DNA of 64,000 nt from Allodiplogaster sudhausi (lineage: Eukaryota; Nematoda; Chromadorea; Rhabditida; Diplogasteridae). Shown piece by piece: positions 1 through 12,855 of this stretch (position 1 is the stretch's first letter; each line of letters opens with the position of its first letter). The notes beneath the pieces are model-generated. The model searched no databases. It was not told the origin of the DNA and saw only the letters and a program-made list of their open reading frames with translations. The DNA lies in contig CALZFC010000349.1 of assembly GCA_945643635.1 (NCBI GenBank), forward strand, positions 3,608,501 to 3,672,500, in the 5' to 3' direction. A program made the translations under genes and the position numbers.

Positions 1-741
1 TTCTATAAAACAAAAAAAACACAAACCAGAGTATTTCTTGAGGATCATCGACCAGAGCTGTTACTACATATAATGTTAGTCACTGTTTATTGAATTTATT
101 TGTTCGTTCTTCCGTAAAATGCTAGCGTATGTATTTCGTTCCTTAAGCCGAAAACAGTTTGTTTGTATTTCTTGTTGCTTAGGGAAAATTTAAAGAAATT
201 GAAGGACTTGTATCTGATCAAACTAAGCATACAACGGTTGGCTGTTCAGACACAGCAGAACAAATTAGCAAATTTGGCACGCCGTTCATCGGATGATGGC
301 ACAGCCGAGGATGGTCGGGATAGAGACTGGCAAGAGAGAGAAATTGGATCGGTGGAGGATAATGGACAGGCAATGTGGAAAAGGGAGAGATAGAGAGGGA
401 GAGAGACAGATAGAGAAATAGAGAGAGATAAGATTGAGGCAGATATAGAGAGATAGAGAGAGAGAGAGAAAGAAAGAGAGAATAAAAGAGAGAGAGAGAG
501 AGAGATGAGAAGGAGAGATGAGAAGAAAGAGTAAGAGAGAGGATAAAAGCTTCAGCAGGACGAGAGCATCAAATTTGCATAAGACTGTAAGTGATCTGGC
601 CAGTCTGAGCTTGGACATCAACAAACACTTGAGAGGGAGGAAAAGGAATGGGAAAGAGAAACGAGTGGAAGGGAGGGGGAGAGGAGCTAATGAAGAGGAC
701 CAAGTAACACTCATTTTGAAAAGCTCGCGTTGTCAATGGGA

Positions 742-786
<45 letters not shown>

Positions 787-2113
787 GAGAGAGAGAGAGA
801 GGAGAGAGGGAGGGGGAGAGTGGAGAGAGATAAAATGGTGGGAGAGAAAGAGAAAGAGAAAGAAAGAGAGAGAAAGAGAAACAGAGAATCGCAAAACACA
901 AGAAAAGTTGATGCACTCTCCTGTTAAAGGAGAAGGTCAGTGAGTAATCAAACAAATGATGCTAGCAACACTAGCGGTCGGTGAATGCTAGAAAAAATGA
1001 AGTTTGGTGACATAAATTTGTTTTAGTCCTTTGGTTTATTGTTTTGAATATACTAATCAAATTTGTTCTCTCGCTCTCTTTCTCATTCTCTCTCGCTCTC
1101 TCTCTCCCTCTCTATCCCATTCTCTCTCTCTCTCACTCTTTTTTGCAAATGCCGCAAGGAACGCTCCGTCTCTTTTCATCGCATTTCTCTTCATCACTTC
1201 ATCTTCGCGCCACCAAACTTGACCGCCGTGCGGGAGGTCGCACCTCGCACACCTTGCCGCTAAGCATTTGTTAGAAGCGATGGTCAAAGCCATAGCCAGA
1301 GAGTTACTGGGCACTTTCCCATACGAGCATTTCTTTCCACTTTTCTCACTTCTTTATTTTCCATTTCTTTTCATTCTCTTCTTTTCATTTCTTTTCAATC
1401 TCTTCTTTTGATCGTATTTTCCTGAAAGGTATGATCAAAAGAAGTACAGAGTAACTATGGTATTTATACATGTGTAGTAGATGTACATAAATGCAGCTCT
1501 TATCTATTGAAAAGAGAAGCCGCCTCCATCTAAGCTTTGCTTTCTACTCCTTGTATACAATATCTTCTCATTCGAGAATCCAAGAGCAGCGTCCGCGAGT
1601 GGGGAGCGTGAGAACGCACGGCGTGCTTCTACTTATGAGAGATGTTTTTTTTCTTTCTCTCTCTCTCTTTCCCTCTCCCTCTCTCTCTCTCTCTCTCTGC
1701 AACAGAGAGTGAACTGGAAACAGAGAGCGAGAGAGAGATAGAGAAAGAGGGAGAGAATAAGAGAGAACGAAAGACATCGAAATATGAGACTGCCATCTAA
1801 TGCAAGGAGCGAATGCGTTGCAAGGAGCAGCAAGAGGAGTGAGTAAACCAAGAAAAAAAAAGTTCAAGCCCTTGGCACTTTCTCAGCCAGCCATCACATC
1901 TCATTTGTTCTTTTATTTTTGTCTTAATCTCTCTATTTTCTCTTTTTCCCTCTCTTTCTCTCCCTCTCTCTTTTTCCCATCTCATTTTCAATCCCCTTTT
2001 CCCTCTTTCTCTCGCCTTCCTCTCTTTCTCACTCTTTCTATCTCTCCTTCTCTCTCTCTCCGCTTAACTCTCTCCACCTAACCGTTATAGTTCACCTCTT
2101 CCCTCGTGGCTTT

Positions 2114-2146
2114 CGGATATTGTCCTCAGCGAGGTGACAATATCCG
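2114..2146. repeat. Perfect 11-bp hairpin
   Basis: CGGATATTGTC at 2114-2124 is exactly complemented by GACAATATCCG at 2136-2146 with an 11-nt loop. It stands between two CT tracts and has no adjacent gene. It could be a small MITE remnant; no function is assigned. Confidence 0.55.
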
Positions 2147-2282
2147 AGACGGAGAATGCCTCGGATCATCCCAACACTGAGCTGACAATCTTTTAGTCTA
2201 AGCTGATCTCTCTTATTCTGGCACTCTCTCTCTCTCTATTTCTCTCTCTTTTTCTCTCTCTCTCTTTTTCTCTCTCTTCTTG

Positions 2283-2328
<46 letters not shown>

Positions 2329-3289
2329 TTTCTTACTTCCTTTCCTTGACTCGACATCCCAGCTGCGAGCACAGTCCCGAATTTAGGTCGCGCATCTGCC
2401 CTCGGGATATTTAGAGGAAAGCCCAGCTCACGAACCCTTTCCTGTCTCCGTAATACGCAGAATACTAGAGTACATTTAGTAATACCGGACTTATATCTAC
2501 AAATAATGTAGTAAGCCTTAAAAATAAAAGCAAAAAATAAAAGCATGCTTGCAAAGTCCGGGGAAAGGAGAAACAGAGAGACAGAGACGACAGAATAGCA
2601 GAAGCAGAGAGAAAGGAAGAGAGAGAAAGCGACTGACAAGCAAAGAGAAAGCGAGTGAGAGAGAGTCAGAGAAGCAGAGAGTAAAAGAAATGGAGAGTGT
2701 GACAGTGAAGCAAAGAGAAAGGGAATAAGGAGAGATAGTCAAAGAAGCAGAGAGGTAAGAGAAAGGACGGCGAATGTATAATAATGACTGCATCTGTCAC
2801 TGTCCGCCCAAGGCGATGAGATGAAAGGCGCTAGAAAGGTCTAATGGTCTGGCTGGCCAATTTCCAGAGTCGCTTGGTATGGACCAATGAGATGGGGTGG
2901 CTGTATTTATGACCGCGAAGAGCCTTTTGAAAATTTATGCAAGCCATGGCTTGCATTGAGGCCAAACAGTTCCTTCCACAATCCATGAATCACCACACGA
3001 TTCCGGGACAAAGTCATCATAAACACGAGGCAGTGTCAGAGAAGCAGAGAAAGAGAGAGAGAGAGAAAGAGAGGGAGAGGGAGAGATGAGATAGAAAAGG
3101 AATGAGGGAAAGATAAGTAAGCGATGCTGGACAATGAAAGAAAGGGGCGAGAATTGAAAGGCAGGCGATTAAGAATGCGATATCAAAGGCGCAATGCTCG
3201 GATTATAATGGCAAAGTCATATTGAGAAGAAGTTGCGTGATGACGACAGTGAACGAGGACTCTTGAGAAAGGAGAGGAAATGTATAAAC

Positions 3290-3480
3290 AAAAAGATTAG
3301 AATATACTAATTTTAGTATGTAGTGAAATATTGGAATATACTAATTTTAGAATATACAGAAAATATTCGTATATACTAATTTATTTTAGTATATACAGAA
3401 ATATTCGAATACACCAAATTTAGCATATACGGAAATATTCGTATAAACAAATTCAGATTATTCTTATTGAATTCAAGCAA
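3290..3480. repeat. AT-rich imperfect repeat (gaatatactaattttag units)
   Basis: Four or more imperfect copies of a roughly 30-bp AT-rich unit containing 'gaatatactaattttag' and 'gaaatattcg' occur in succession. They resemble the GAATATTC-containing sequences in introns elsewhere in the window. No gene is seen. Confidence 0.5.
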
Positions 3481-4948
3481 ATTTTGGCGAATTCGAACAT
3501 CAACAATAAAAGAAATATTCCCAAAAGATGGCAAGATGCAAGTGTAGTAGATAAAAAAATGAAGTTCCGAATAAAAATAATTGGGATATGCCATAACAAC
3601 AACAATTACCCAAGGGAGATGAAAAGACTACAACACTATACGGCATGACTGGATTGAATTATGATGGAGACAACTAGATAAAAAGAAGGAAATAGAGAGA
3701 TTGAGAGCGAGAGAGAGAGAGAGAGTCAAAGATAATCGAAAGAGAGAGGCTGTATGAGAGAAAGAGGGAAGTAATGCAACAGATAGATTGGGTTATGGTG
3801 AGAGAGAGAAAGAGAGAGAAAGAGGAAGTGTGAGAGATAAGGAAAAGAGAAAGCAAGAAAGAGGTCGTCTTGAGATGACTCTGCCCGGGTGCTAATCCCC
3901 TTGGGGTGCCGATAAGGTATCTTCTATAGAGAAGGAGTGAGCAGTCGATGAAGTCGCACACCGTTTGTTATCATTATTATCTCCTTTCTTTCCCTGTCTT
4001 ACCCCCTCCCCTTCTCCTACTTTCTGATGGAAATCTTAGAACGTGGATACAATGCTGCTGACGAAGAATGACGGCTCTAACTCATACCCCAAGTAGGCCC
4101 CAATTCACATGATGGGAAGAAAAGGGGAGAGAGAGATAACAGAGAGAGGCAGAGAGAGAGAGAAGAGAGAGAAGGAGAAAGAGATAACTGAGAGAGAGAA
4201 CAAGTGAGAGACTGAGAGGCAATGCTATAAGGCGATGAAACGAAACGGGCTAACGATATATTTGGAGAAAACGTCGCATCAAACCAAGCCAAGAAAGCGA
4301 ACACAAAGAAAGTGAGCCCGTGATGGAGGAAGAGGAAGCGGGGGAAGGTCGAGGTTGAAGTGGCAGAAAAAAAAGAGAAAGGTGAAGAGAGAGAGAGAGG
4401 TAGAGCAAGAGAGAGAGAGAGTGAGGGAAAGAGAAAAAGAAAGAGAGCGAGAGAGAGAGAGAGATAAAGACAGAAAGAGTTGAGGAAGACACGCGAAAAA
4501 GTCGTTGAAACGAACATCCGGGCCATTCACGGCTATTTACCTGTTTTTTTCTTTCTCCTTTTCTTTCTTTATTCTCCTATCAATTGGTCACGATGAACAT
4601 CAATAGAGGAAAAGTTTTATTTTGTAATAAAAAAGTATGGCAAACTTTCCGAATGAGGAAAGGGAGAAGGGAACGGAATAAATATTTTTTGTGCAGTGGA
4701 GATAAATTCTATCTCGAAGCAAGTACATAGAATTAGCTTCGATGAAAATGTCTTGAAAATTAAACGAGTGAAATTAATAGTGAAATTCTGGAATTATGAA
4801 AATCGAATAGAGGACGTCACAGTGGAAAGTCACAATGAACTCGTTCGTTGGCTCCTCTCTCTCACACTTGAGCTTTTTTGCGTTCAAGCTCAAGCTATTA
4901 GTTTCATTCCCACTTCCCTTGGCTCGCCCTTTCTCCACTCCCCTTCTC

Positions 4949-4998
<50 letters not shown>

Positions 4999-5209
4999 GC
5001 GCGCTCTCTCTCTCTCTCTGATATTTTTTTTCTCTCTCTTCCCTCTTTTCCACAACAAAGCCGTTCGTTGGCGCATCTCGAGTTGCAAGCAGTGGATAGA
5101 CAGAGTCATAGGAAAAAAAGAAAGTGATAGATTGAGAATGAAGGCTAGAGAGGTTTGAGAGAGAGAGCGATAGAAGGAGACAGACAGTAAGAGAGACAGA
5201 GAGAGGGAA

Positions 5210-5241
<32 letters not shown>

Positions 5242-5416
5242 TCATACTGCACATCTGTGGAAGTTCATATGATTCTCCGCGACATTCATGTTGTTCGGTG
5301 CCGAACGAAGAAGCTTTGCCTGTCACGCAGGCTGTTCATGGTTGTTGAGAGGAGAGAGAGAGAGAGAGAGAAAGCGAGAGAAACAGAGTAAGAGAGCGAG
5401 AGAAAGAAAGAGAGCA

Positions 5417-5466
<50 letters not shown>

Positions 5467-5666
5467 AGAGCTACGAAAACCTCTGTTCCGCGCTTCGGAA
5501 AGTGTGAAAGATGACAGGTCGTATTGGCCGAGGCGGAAAATAAGGAGTGTACGCGGAAACGAAGAAGACGCCGTAACTGGAATAGGCTAAAGGAGAAGCA
5601 GCTGGCGATTCGGGAGTGGCGCCAGAAATTGTAGAAGAGGAGAGAAGAGAGAGAGAGAGAGAGAGA

Positions 5667-5719
<53 letters not shown>

Positions 5720-7621
5720 ATAGAAAGCGATGAGGGAAGAGAAAGAGAGAAGGAGAGAGAAGAGAAAGATAGTGAAAATGAGAGAGAGACTGAGAAAGAG
5801 AGAAAAGGATTCAACTACTGCTTTCGGCGGCAGTTACACGAGCGAGTGAACGGGAGATGCAGTCAACCGTTCGCACCACCACTTCAGGGCTTCTGGCACA
5901 CAAAAAAAAATCACCCTCTCTTTTTCTCACCTCTCTTCCCTCGCACTCTGTCTCTCTATCTCTTCGTCGCTTCTTAAATTTACTATCACTTCACCCATGA
6001 TGACTTTGATTTCGCACAGCCTGTAGGGTTGTGATGAACGGAAGAAACGGACATAGGGATGGGAGAGCAGAAAGGTTCAGAGAAGAAGAAAGAGAGAGCG
6101 AGAGAGAAAGAGATAGAAGGAAAACCAAGGATGAGAAGCTGAGTCTCCCAAAGACAATAGACATCCGAGGATTTACGGCGACAATGATTCGAACTGAATC
6201 GCATGCACATCCACACAGCTGGCTGAAGGGATGGCTGGTGCTTTTTCTTTCTTTCACTTACCCACCCTCTCTCTCTTTCTCTTTTGCTCTCTTTCTCTTA
6301 CCCACCTTCTCTCTCTCTGTCTCTCTCTCTCTCTCTTCCACTCTCTCTTTCCCTTTCCACTTTTCTCACGGCGCACACATGCCGCAATCTGCAAGAATGC
6401 TTGATACGACGACATCCTTTCTCTATTTCTATATCTCTAACAATAAGAATACATTGTATAATCTCTCTCTCTTTACACAATATATAAGTGCAAAAAGAGT
6501 ACTTCAATTAATTGATCAGAGTTAATTAAACACAGTTGCTTCAACTAGTTTATAAGATGTAACTAAAGTAATACACAGATTTTCAGATTTTTCGAAAGTT
6601 CAAATATAGTTAGAAAAATGCATGATATTCGGACAAAATAGAATATAGAATATAGATATTAGAATATTCCAATATAACCCGAACTTTTTTCAATAAAGTA
6701 CACTAAAAAGTAATTAATCTTGATACAGCACATTTGTAAGACTCTGTTTATTGTGTGAATATTATGGCAAACAAGTAAGTCGTGAGGAGAAAGTCAACCA
6801 CTACACAAAACGATCGTGACAGCCGGCCATCTGCGATGGACGAGACACCAACCGATTGAAAGAGAGAGAGAGAGAGAGAGATAAAGAGAGTGAAAGAGAG
6901 TGAGAGAGAGAGAAAGATAGAGAGATTGAAAGAGGGCGAGAGAGGGAGAGAGAGAGGAAGAGTCAGTAACAATATCAAAGTCAGAGGAACAGAGGAAAAG
7001 AGATTTAGATTGCGAAAGACTGAAAATGCAAACCGTGCGTGCGTTTGCCTTCATCTTGATTCTCTGTCACTTTACATTTTTCTTTATCTAAAGCCTTGTG
7101 CTACGAGGCAATGTTTATGCAGAAGTTAGCGCTGCTGGTGGTCGAATTGCCTAATTCCTTCTTTGTTGCGCCATCTCTCTTGCTCTTTCTCTGACTCTTT
7201 ATATCTCTCTTGTTCTCTCTCTCTCTTACATTCTCTCTTCTGATTCTTCAACTCTCATTCTATAGCCCGCGCATTGATTTTTCCCTTTTTGATTTCAACA
7301 ATCATCTTTTTTTCTATCATTATCTTGAAGTTTGAATCTACCCCTTTAACTCGTTCCCTCTCTCTTTCTCTATACGATTTCTATTCTTCTTTGTTTCAAT
7401 GTCTCTCTTAACTTTCTTTCTCTCTCTCTTCTTTCTCTCCCTCGCTCTCTCTGCCCCTCTCTCTCCCTCCCTCTTGAGCCCGTAAAAGTGAGCGGATGCT
7501 TGCTGTTCAATGATGCGCCAATGCCTCATGGAAATGTAGCGAAATGGTCGGCGGCGCCCTTCCGTTGCTGTGCTCATCAGCCGATTAGGGCAGAATGGGC
7601 AGCGGAAGTTAGAATGAGGGA

Positions 7622-7669
<48 letters not shown>

Positions 7670-7802
7670 TAGCAGAGGAGACATAGAGCGAGAGAGTTCG
7701 AAAAATACGAGAGAGCGAGCCAGAGAGAGAGAGAAAGTGAGTGAGAGAGAGAAAGAGGAAATAGAGAGAAGGACAGAGAGACAGAGAGAGAGAGCGAGAG
7801 CG

Positions 7803-7866
<64 letters not shown>

Positions 7867-8019
7867 CACGTGAGCTCTGGGGGTGGTGAAAGGGTCAAAG
7901 AGCCCGTTGATCATCTATAGAGAGGGCATATTTGGGCTAGAGGAATAAGACAAGGAAAATACGGAGCGAGAGACAGAGATAGGGAGAGAAGCGAGGGAAA
8001 GAGAGGGAGAAAGAGAGGA

Positions 8020-8052
<33 letters not shown>

Positions 8053-8219
8053 TGCCCGCCGAGGTGGTAATTATCATGGTGATGAGCGGCATCTTGCCCC
8101 CCCCCCATGCTGCCCCCCATGTTTCGCACATTGCCGCACTCGGCCACAACACAGGGAATCGGCGAGCAGAGAGAGACAAGTTGTTGTGGTTTGGATAATT
8201 GCTGATGACATGCCATGAT

Positions 8220-8365
8220 TTCTCTCGCACTCTCTCTGTCTCGCACTCTCTCTTCCTCTCGCACTCTCTCTCTCTCTTTCTCTCGCACTCTCTCTCTCTT
8301 TCTGTCGCACTCTCTCTCTCTTTCTCTGGCACTCTCTCTCTCTTTCTCTCGCACTCTCTCTCCAT
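8220..8365. repeat. Minisatellite of GCACTCTCTCTCTCTTTCTCTC units
   Basis: About six copies of a 20-24 bp unit beginning GCACTCTCTCTC lie head to tail (the spacer word varies between tctcgcac, tgtcgcac and ctggcac). This is higher-order structure on top of the CT microsatellite and shows local tandem expansion. Non-coding. Confidence 0.7.
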
Positions 8366-9602
8366 TCAAAGCACTTCACAGCTACACGAAGCCAAATTGC
8401 GCATCTCGAAACAGTCCTATTGAGTCTCCTGCTTCCATTCAAGATTGAAGGCGGCACTCTCTCTACCATCTCTGCATCAACAGCCACTTAGCCGTCATGT
8501 CTTTGGGTTCAAGGATGCCAAGAAGTTTTTATCAAGTTGTTTTTGCTTTAGATAATTCATATTTAGAATATTCGACATTTGGAATACTCTAATAAGAATA
8601 GCCTAGGCTAATCATTCTTCTTCTTTTAGAACAGGAAACAGTCCTCGCGAAAACACTTGGATATTCCATGCGCGGTAGCGGGCGTTCTCTTTGAAGTTTT
8701 CTCTTCGGCTCATTGGCAATTCTCCCTCACTGTCATGGTCCGTAACGTGTTAAGGGGAAAGAAGAAAGAAATGGACGGAAGGAAAAAGGCCGGAAAGTGG
8801 GGTTTAGCTGAGTGATATTGAAAGAAAGTATTGCTAGTGAGGGCTTTTTTCGAGGAAGAGGAAAAAGAGAGTGGGGAGAGAAGGAAATAGAGCGAAAGAA
8901 AGAGCGAGAGAAAGAGAGACAGAGAGAGAGAGACAGACAGAGTGACAGAGAGAAGAGAGACAGATACAGAGAGCGGTAGAGATGGATGAAAGAAAACATA
9001 CAAGAAGGAAGAGCCCTTGTGAAGATGACCCATACGTTTCACGCCTGTGATATGGAAGACGCTAAATGTACACGCTCATTCAATTCGCAGGCGGCATTCT
9101 TCTTTGAAAACAAACAGCGCGAGGGAGTGAGAAATAGAGAGAGTGAGAGAGAGACAGATAAAGGAGAGAGAAAGAGAGAGAGAGATAGAGAGAGAGGAGA
9201 GAGAGTGAGCAAGAGAGAGATTAAAGGAAAAAAGAGGATGCCCAATGCTCATTCGATGTCCACGTTGTCGAAGCGCGTAATGTGAGAGGCAGTCTTGAGG
9301 ACGATGTGGAACACAAGAAGGAAGACGTGTGGAATTAGAGAGAGAGAGAGAGGCAGAGAAAGAGAGGAGCGAGGGAGAGAGGGACAGAGAAAAAGAGGAA
9401 CACAAAAACAACTGAAGAAAGAAAGAAACAACGAAGACGAGCAAAAAGGTGCACAGAAAAGTGTCATTCGGCCGAAGGGATCGAACTGAATTGAAGTTTC
9501 TTAACGACGAAGCGAGAGCTGGAAACTCTTCTTTTGACTGACGACTGGAACGAAAACGACTTTGGACAGAGTAGAGAGTTGAGAACACGCGGAGAGAGAG
9601 AA

Positions 9603-9639
<37 letters not shown>

Positions 9640-10871
9640 ACACGGAAGTGTAAAGTATCCAGAAGCAGATTCAACCATCTGGCCACTTCCAACGTTGTAG
9701 ATCCAAATGCAATTGGATATACTACATTGGAAGATCTACAGATCATCCTCCGTTCCACTGTCTCATTCATTCACCATAGGCAATAAATTATATATATGTC
9801 TCCTGTCAGGGAATACACCAAATATCCATAAGTCTACCCAATTCACCAGCTTGAATTTCAATCAGATACAAACATATATTTGGCAGCCAAACTGACATTC
9901 AAATACTTGAGGATTAAGAGAAGCCCTGGCGATTTGTCTCACATACCCTATATCTTTTGAATCAGATGTGAGAATAAAAATATATGTCAAATTGGCAATT
10001 TTTTCTACCTTTATAAGTGAAATATTCTTTTAAAAAAAGGCTAATCCCAAAAATGGAGAAAAAAAAACTTTTTTTTAAAGATAACATCGTCTTGACGGTA
10101 TTCAGAATAAGGACATGAGTACTTACAATTTTACAATGAGTGTATATATCAGGGAAGTTTCAATTCACGACACTTCTATTGGAATGAGCAATTACAAATT
10201 CACTCTACATGCGTGAGATCTTGCCGAGAAAAGTTAAATCTAGCGGAACGAGCTTGCAACATCAAATTAGCCTTGTTGTGGCAAGGAAGGAGAGCGAGAG
10301 GAGAGACAACCGAGCGGGGTGGGTGGGTGGGGGGAGGAATGGCTGCTGCACCCTCTGATTTTTGGCCGTAGTGATGCGTTGCAGGAATGCTACAAGAAGA
10401 AATGCGGAGGAGAAAGAGAAAGCGAGTGAGATATAGAGAGAGATAGAGAACAAGTAACAAGGTTAGAGAGTACGAGAGGTAAAGAGAATGAGAGAGGAAG
10501 AGAGATGGGAAGTAGGAGTAAAAGAATCCTGGTCTTGTACTGCTGAAGCATCGCCATCCGACGAGACAACAAGGAGAGAAGTGGCCTGATTTGCGTATCT
10601 CTCTCTAGTACTACATATTACGAGCCTCTCACCGAAGGAGAGGACGTGTGTACCTTCTGGCTTCTGATTGCGAATACGAGAGAGGGAGAGGAGAATTGTG
10701 TAGAAGAAGAAGGAAGAGAAGGAAAAGCAAGCTCACACGCTGATTGCGCATGATCAGAGTGATGTGACGAAGTGTGGGAGATCTCATTCTCAGGAACCAC
10801 AACCTATTCCAGACGGGTTTTGTACGAACTACAATGGGAAAGAATTTTTTAAAGTTCACATCATCTATATA

Positions 10872-11085
10872 TATGACGGTGCCAACTAAAAAAACGGTCG
10901 TTTTTGCATTTTCGACTCCTTATGCACACTTTTTTTTAGAATATTCCACACGAATATGCCAAATTGGTCAAAAAGTACGCGTACTTTTTGGCAAATTTGG
11001 CATATTCGTGTGGAATATTCCAAAAAAGAGTGCACAACGAGTCGAAAATGCAAAAACGACCGTTTTTTTAGTTGGCACCGTCATA
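10872..11085. mobile_element. Palindromic MITE family 1, copy 1
   Basis: A 214-bp near-perfect palindrome with termini TATGACGGTGCCAACT / AGTTGGCACCGTCATA and TA on both sides. The centre is near 'aaaaagtacgcgtacttttt' at about 10,970. Both arms carry GAATATTCC. Two further copies are at 13,468 and 39,337. There is no internal ORF of note, so it is non-autonomous. A TA target duplication and mariner/Tc-type mobilisation are inferred from the ends only. Confidence 0.85.
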
Positions 11086-11229
11086 TATGTATATGTACAT
11101 ACACTCGCAATGACATGAAATTTTTTGTAGGAGAAATACGCCTGCGAATTATACTCTTTATGTAGATATACAATCTTTTGTTCCCCCTGAATGAGGGAGG
11201 GGCTGGGGGCGCAATGGAATATTCTAAAT

Positions 11230-11580
11230 TTGCATAGGCAGCGAGTCTTCGGTTCTTGTAGCTGACTCCGTCGGCGGACACCTGGACGGGCGCCTCCTTC
11301 TGTCGAGCGAACTCGACGGCCGGAGGCATGGCTGTCGACTTGGACGCCGTTGCCGCTGCGGGCGCCGTGTCTTCGTAGCCCTGGGATATCGGTTGGTTTG
11401 TTTATTTGAATTACTCTAAATTTAAATACTTTGGAATATTCTAAAATTTAAATATTTTGGAATATTCTAAATATTAAATTACGAATATTCTAATGCTTGA
11501 TTAATTTATTCGATACCTGAGTGGGCAAGAAGGCAGCATCGACGAGGCCATGCGAACAATATTCGGCGTCGACTTCTTCG
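11230..11580 (-). pseudogene. Cuticle collagen 3'-end pseudogene fragment
   Basis: Two exon remnants match the last two exons of the collagen gene at 15,570-17,428. The terminal exon (about 11,240-11,382, minus) keeps the peptide around [17 protein letters not shown], but its stop codon is lost and the frame runs on past the YKNRRL tail. The preceding piece (about 11,511-11,580) keeps only the stub that in the intact gene follows the Gly-X-Y region, with no Gly-X-Y repeats. There is no N-terminal domain or promoter. It arose from the segmental duplication and is not expected to make a collagen. Confidence 0.8.
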
Positions 11581-11965
11581 ACTCTTCGCAAGGTGTGACC
11601 ACTTTTCTCTTTCTATGTTCTATAGAGGTTCGTAGTATTCCTTTAGAATCCAGGGGATGAGTATTGTTTCCATAAACTCTTTTGTTTGTGTATCTTATCC
11701 TCTCTCCATATCTGACCTTGGAGTGCATGAGATGATGCCCGGGAATGAATGCAATAAGTGGAACAGGAGAGAGTGAAAGAGAGAGAGAGAGAGAGAGAGC
11801 GCTAGAAAGAGAGAGAAAGAAAGAGGAAGCGCTAGAGAGAATATGGATACCATATGAAGGGAAAAGTGTGCCCACGATTCTATCACCTTCTCAATGCCAC
11901 CATTTGTGCCTATCAGTAGTCAACATATATGTACTGCCTCTCTCCATCGCCCCTGTTCCGCTTAA

Positions 11966-12028
11966 GAGAGCCTGTCTGTCCCTGTCCTTTTACAATTGGA
12001 CATGGTCGAGTCTCTCAGATTGGCTCTC
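11966..12028. mobile_element. 63-bp deletion derivative of the GAGAGCC fold-back family
   Basis: GAGAGCCTGTCTG at the left and CAGATTGGCTCTC at the right are inverted and flanked by direct TTAA on both sides (11,962-11,965 and 12,029-12,032). Only termini remain. The same ends bound the much larger fold-back elements at 28,389-34,958 and 42,738-45,400. Confidence 0.7.
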
Positions 12029-12032
12029 TTAA

Positions 12033-12855
12033 ATATCCGTTGCCGTATCGTTGCTTAACTCTTGTTCAATAATGCACGCTACGCCGGCATAATCTCTTCT
12101 CATGTTGGTGGTCCTCCAGCTGCTGCTGCTCTTACCAATAGCCTCTGCGGTCGATGAGCACAAGCTCCCTTAACCTCCGGAGCACTCCCCTTTCGGTGAG
12201 CGAGGAATGAGGGTGACAAACATAACTGACTCCCTAGAAGAGTAATAGAAATTTGTGCTTTGTCTCTACATTATTTTCTCTTTCTGCGCCTCCTCTCTCT
12301 TCTCCTCTGTTTTCACTCTCCTTTACAATTAGAAGACAGAAAATGTCGCCGATGAATCACGACGGTTTTTCATGAATCAACAACGTTTTTTTCTTAAAAG
12401 GAGTGTCAATGGCTGAAAAGAATGGCTCTCATGAACGATAAAAGTTCCCTATTTCTTGTGTCTACTATCTCAGTGATTCTGGGCATTCAGGGAGCCACAG
12501 AGTCATGACTGTAAGTTTTATATGAAAATGTATTTAAACCTGCCAAAATATTTTGATCTAAAAATAGCTTAAATAAATGCGTGATTATTTTGCAGTCGAT
12601 GTGTTTGTCCCCCCGCCCAACTGAAAGCCTACGACGTGGCTGGACACATACAAAGCAGCCTCATATGGTAGGTTGGTTTTGCAATGTAAAACCTAACTTT
12701 ACCTCCCTCTCTCTCTCTCGCCTTCTCCCTCTCGCCCTCTCTCTGTCGCCGATCGCTCTCATTCTCTAGTACATAGTTGATGCTTACATTATCGTGAGCA
12801 GAATGAAATGAGAATTTGTTGCAAACGTTCCGGTGTACATACATATGTACTGTAG
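12033..12855. other. Intergenic stretch, nothing convincing
   Basis: The stretch contains a short CT-rich tract (about 12,280-12,310 and 12,700-12,765) and single-copy sequence. An acceptor-like site before 12,597 is followed by a short open stretch, but I could not connect it to a gene model. Confidence 0.4.

Larger units (their letters stand above)
1..10150. repeat. Gene-poor block of strand-switching (GA)n/(CT)n tracts
   Basis: More than twenty purine-pyrimidine microsatellite tracts of 50-300 bp fill this block. Purine-rich on + are about 370-895, 1720-1765, 2560-2765, 3690-3865, 4110-4480, 5160-5245, 5345-5465, 5640-5805, 6845-6965, 7605-7865, 7960-8045, 8880-8985, 9120-9225 and 9335-9640. 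Pyrimidine-rich on + are about 1063-1140, 1648-1700, 1918-2068, 2221-2332, 4945-5040, 6250-6365 and 8220-8365. Long open frames here encode only Ser/Leu/Phe or Arg/Glu/Lys-rich low-complexity peptides on both strands, so I call no genes. The unique sequence between tracts (for example 2780-3040, 3880-4080, 6390-6840, 8370-8720, 9640-10,020) shows no convincing exon, tRNA or splice structure. Confidence 0.8.
10020..11590. repeat. Segmental tandem duplication, copy 1
   Basis: Blocks here match 14,340-15,930 in the same order and orientation: the block with 'taaatctagcggaacgagct' (10,225 / 14,705), the 'acgagacaacaaggagagaa' region (10,560 / 14,998), the 'tgtaccttctggcttctgat' region, and then a collagen 3' exon pair (11,230 onward / 15,570 onward). 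Copy 1 has a 214-bp palindromic MITE at 10,872 that copy 2 lacks, so that insertion followed the duplication or was lost from copy 2. Confidence 0.75.

Noticed and set aside
163..9770. Dozens of open frames of 60-200 codons encoding Ser/Leu/Phe or Arg/Glu-rich peptides
   Set aside because: They are both-strand translations of GA/CT microsatellites with no domains or splice structure.
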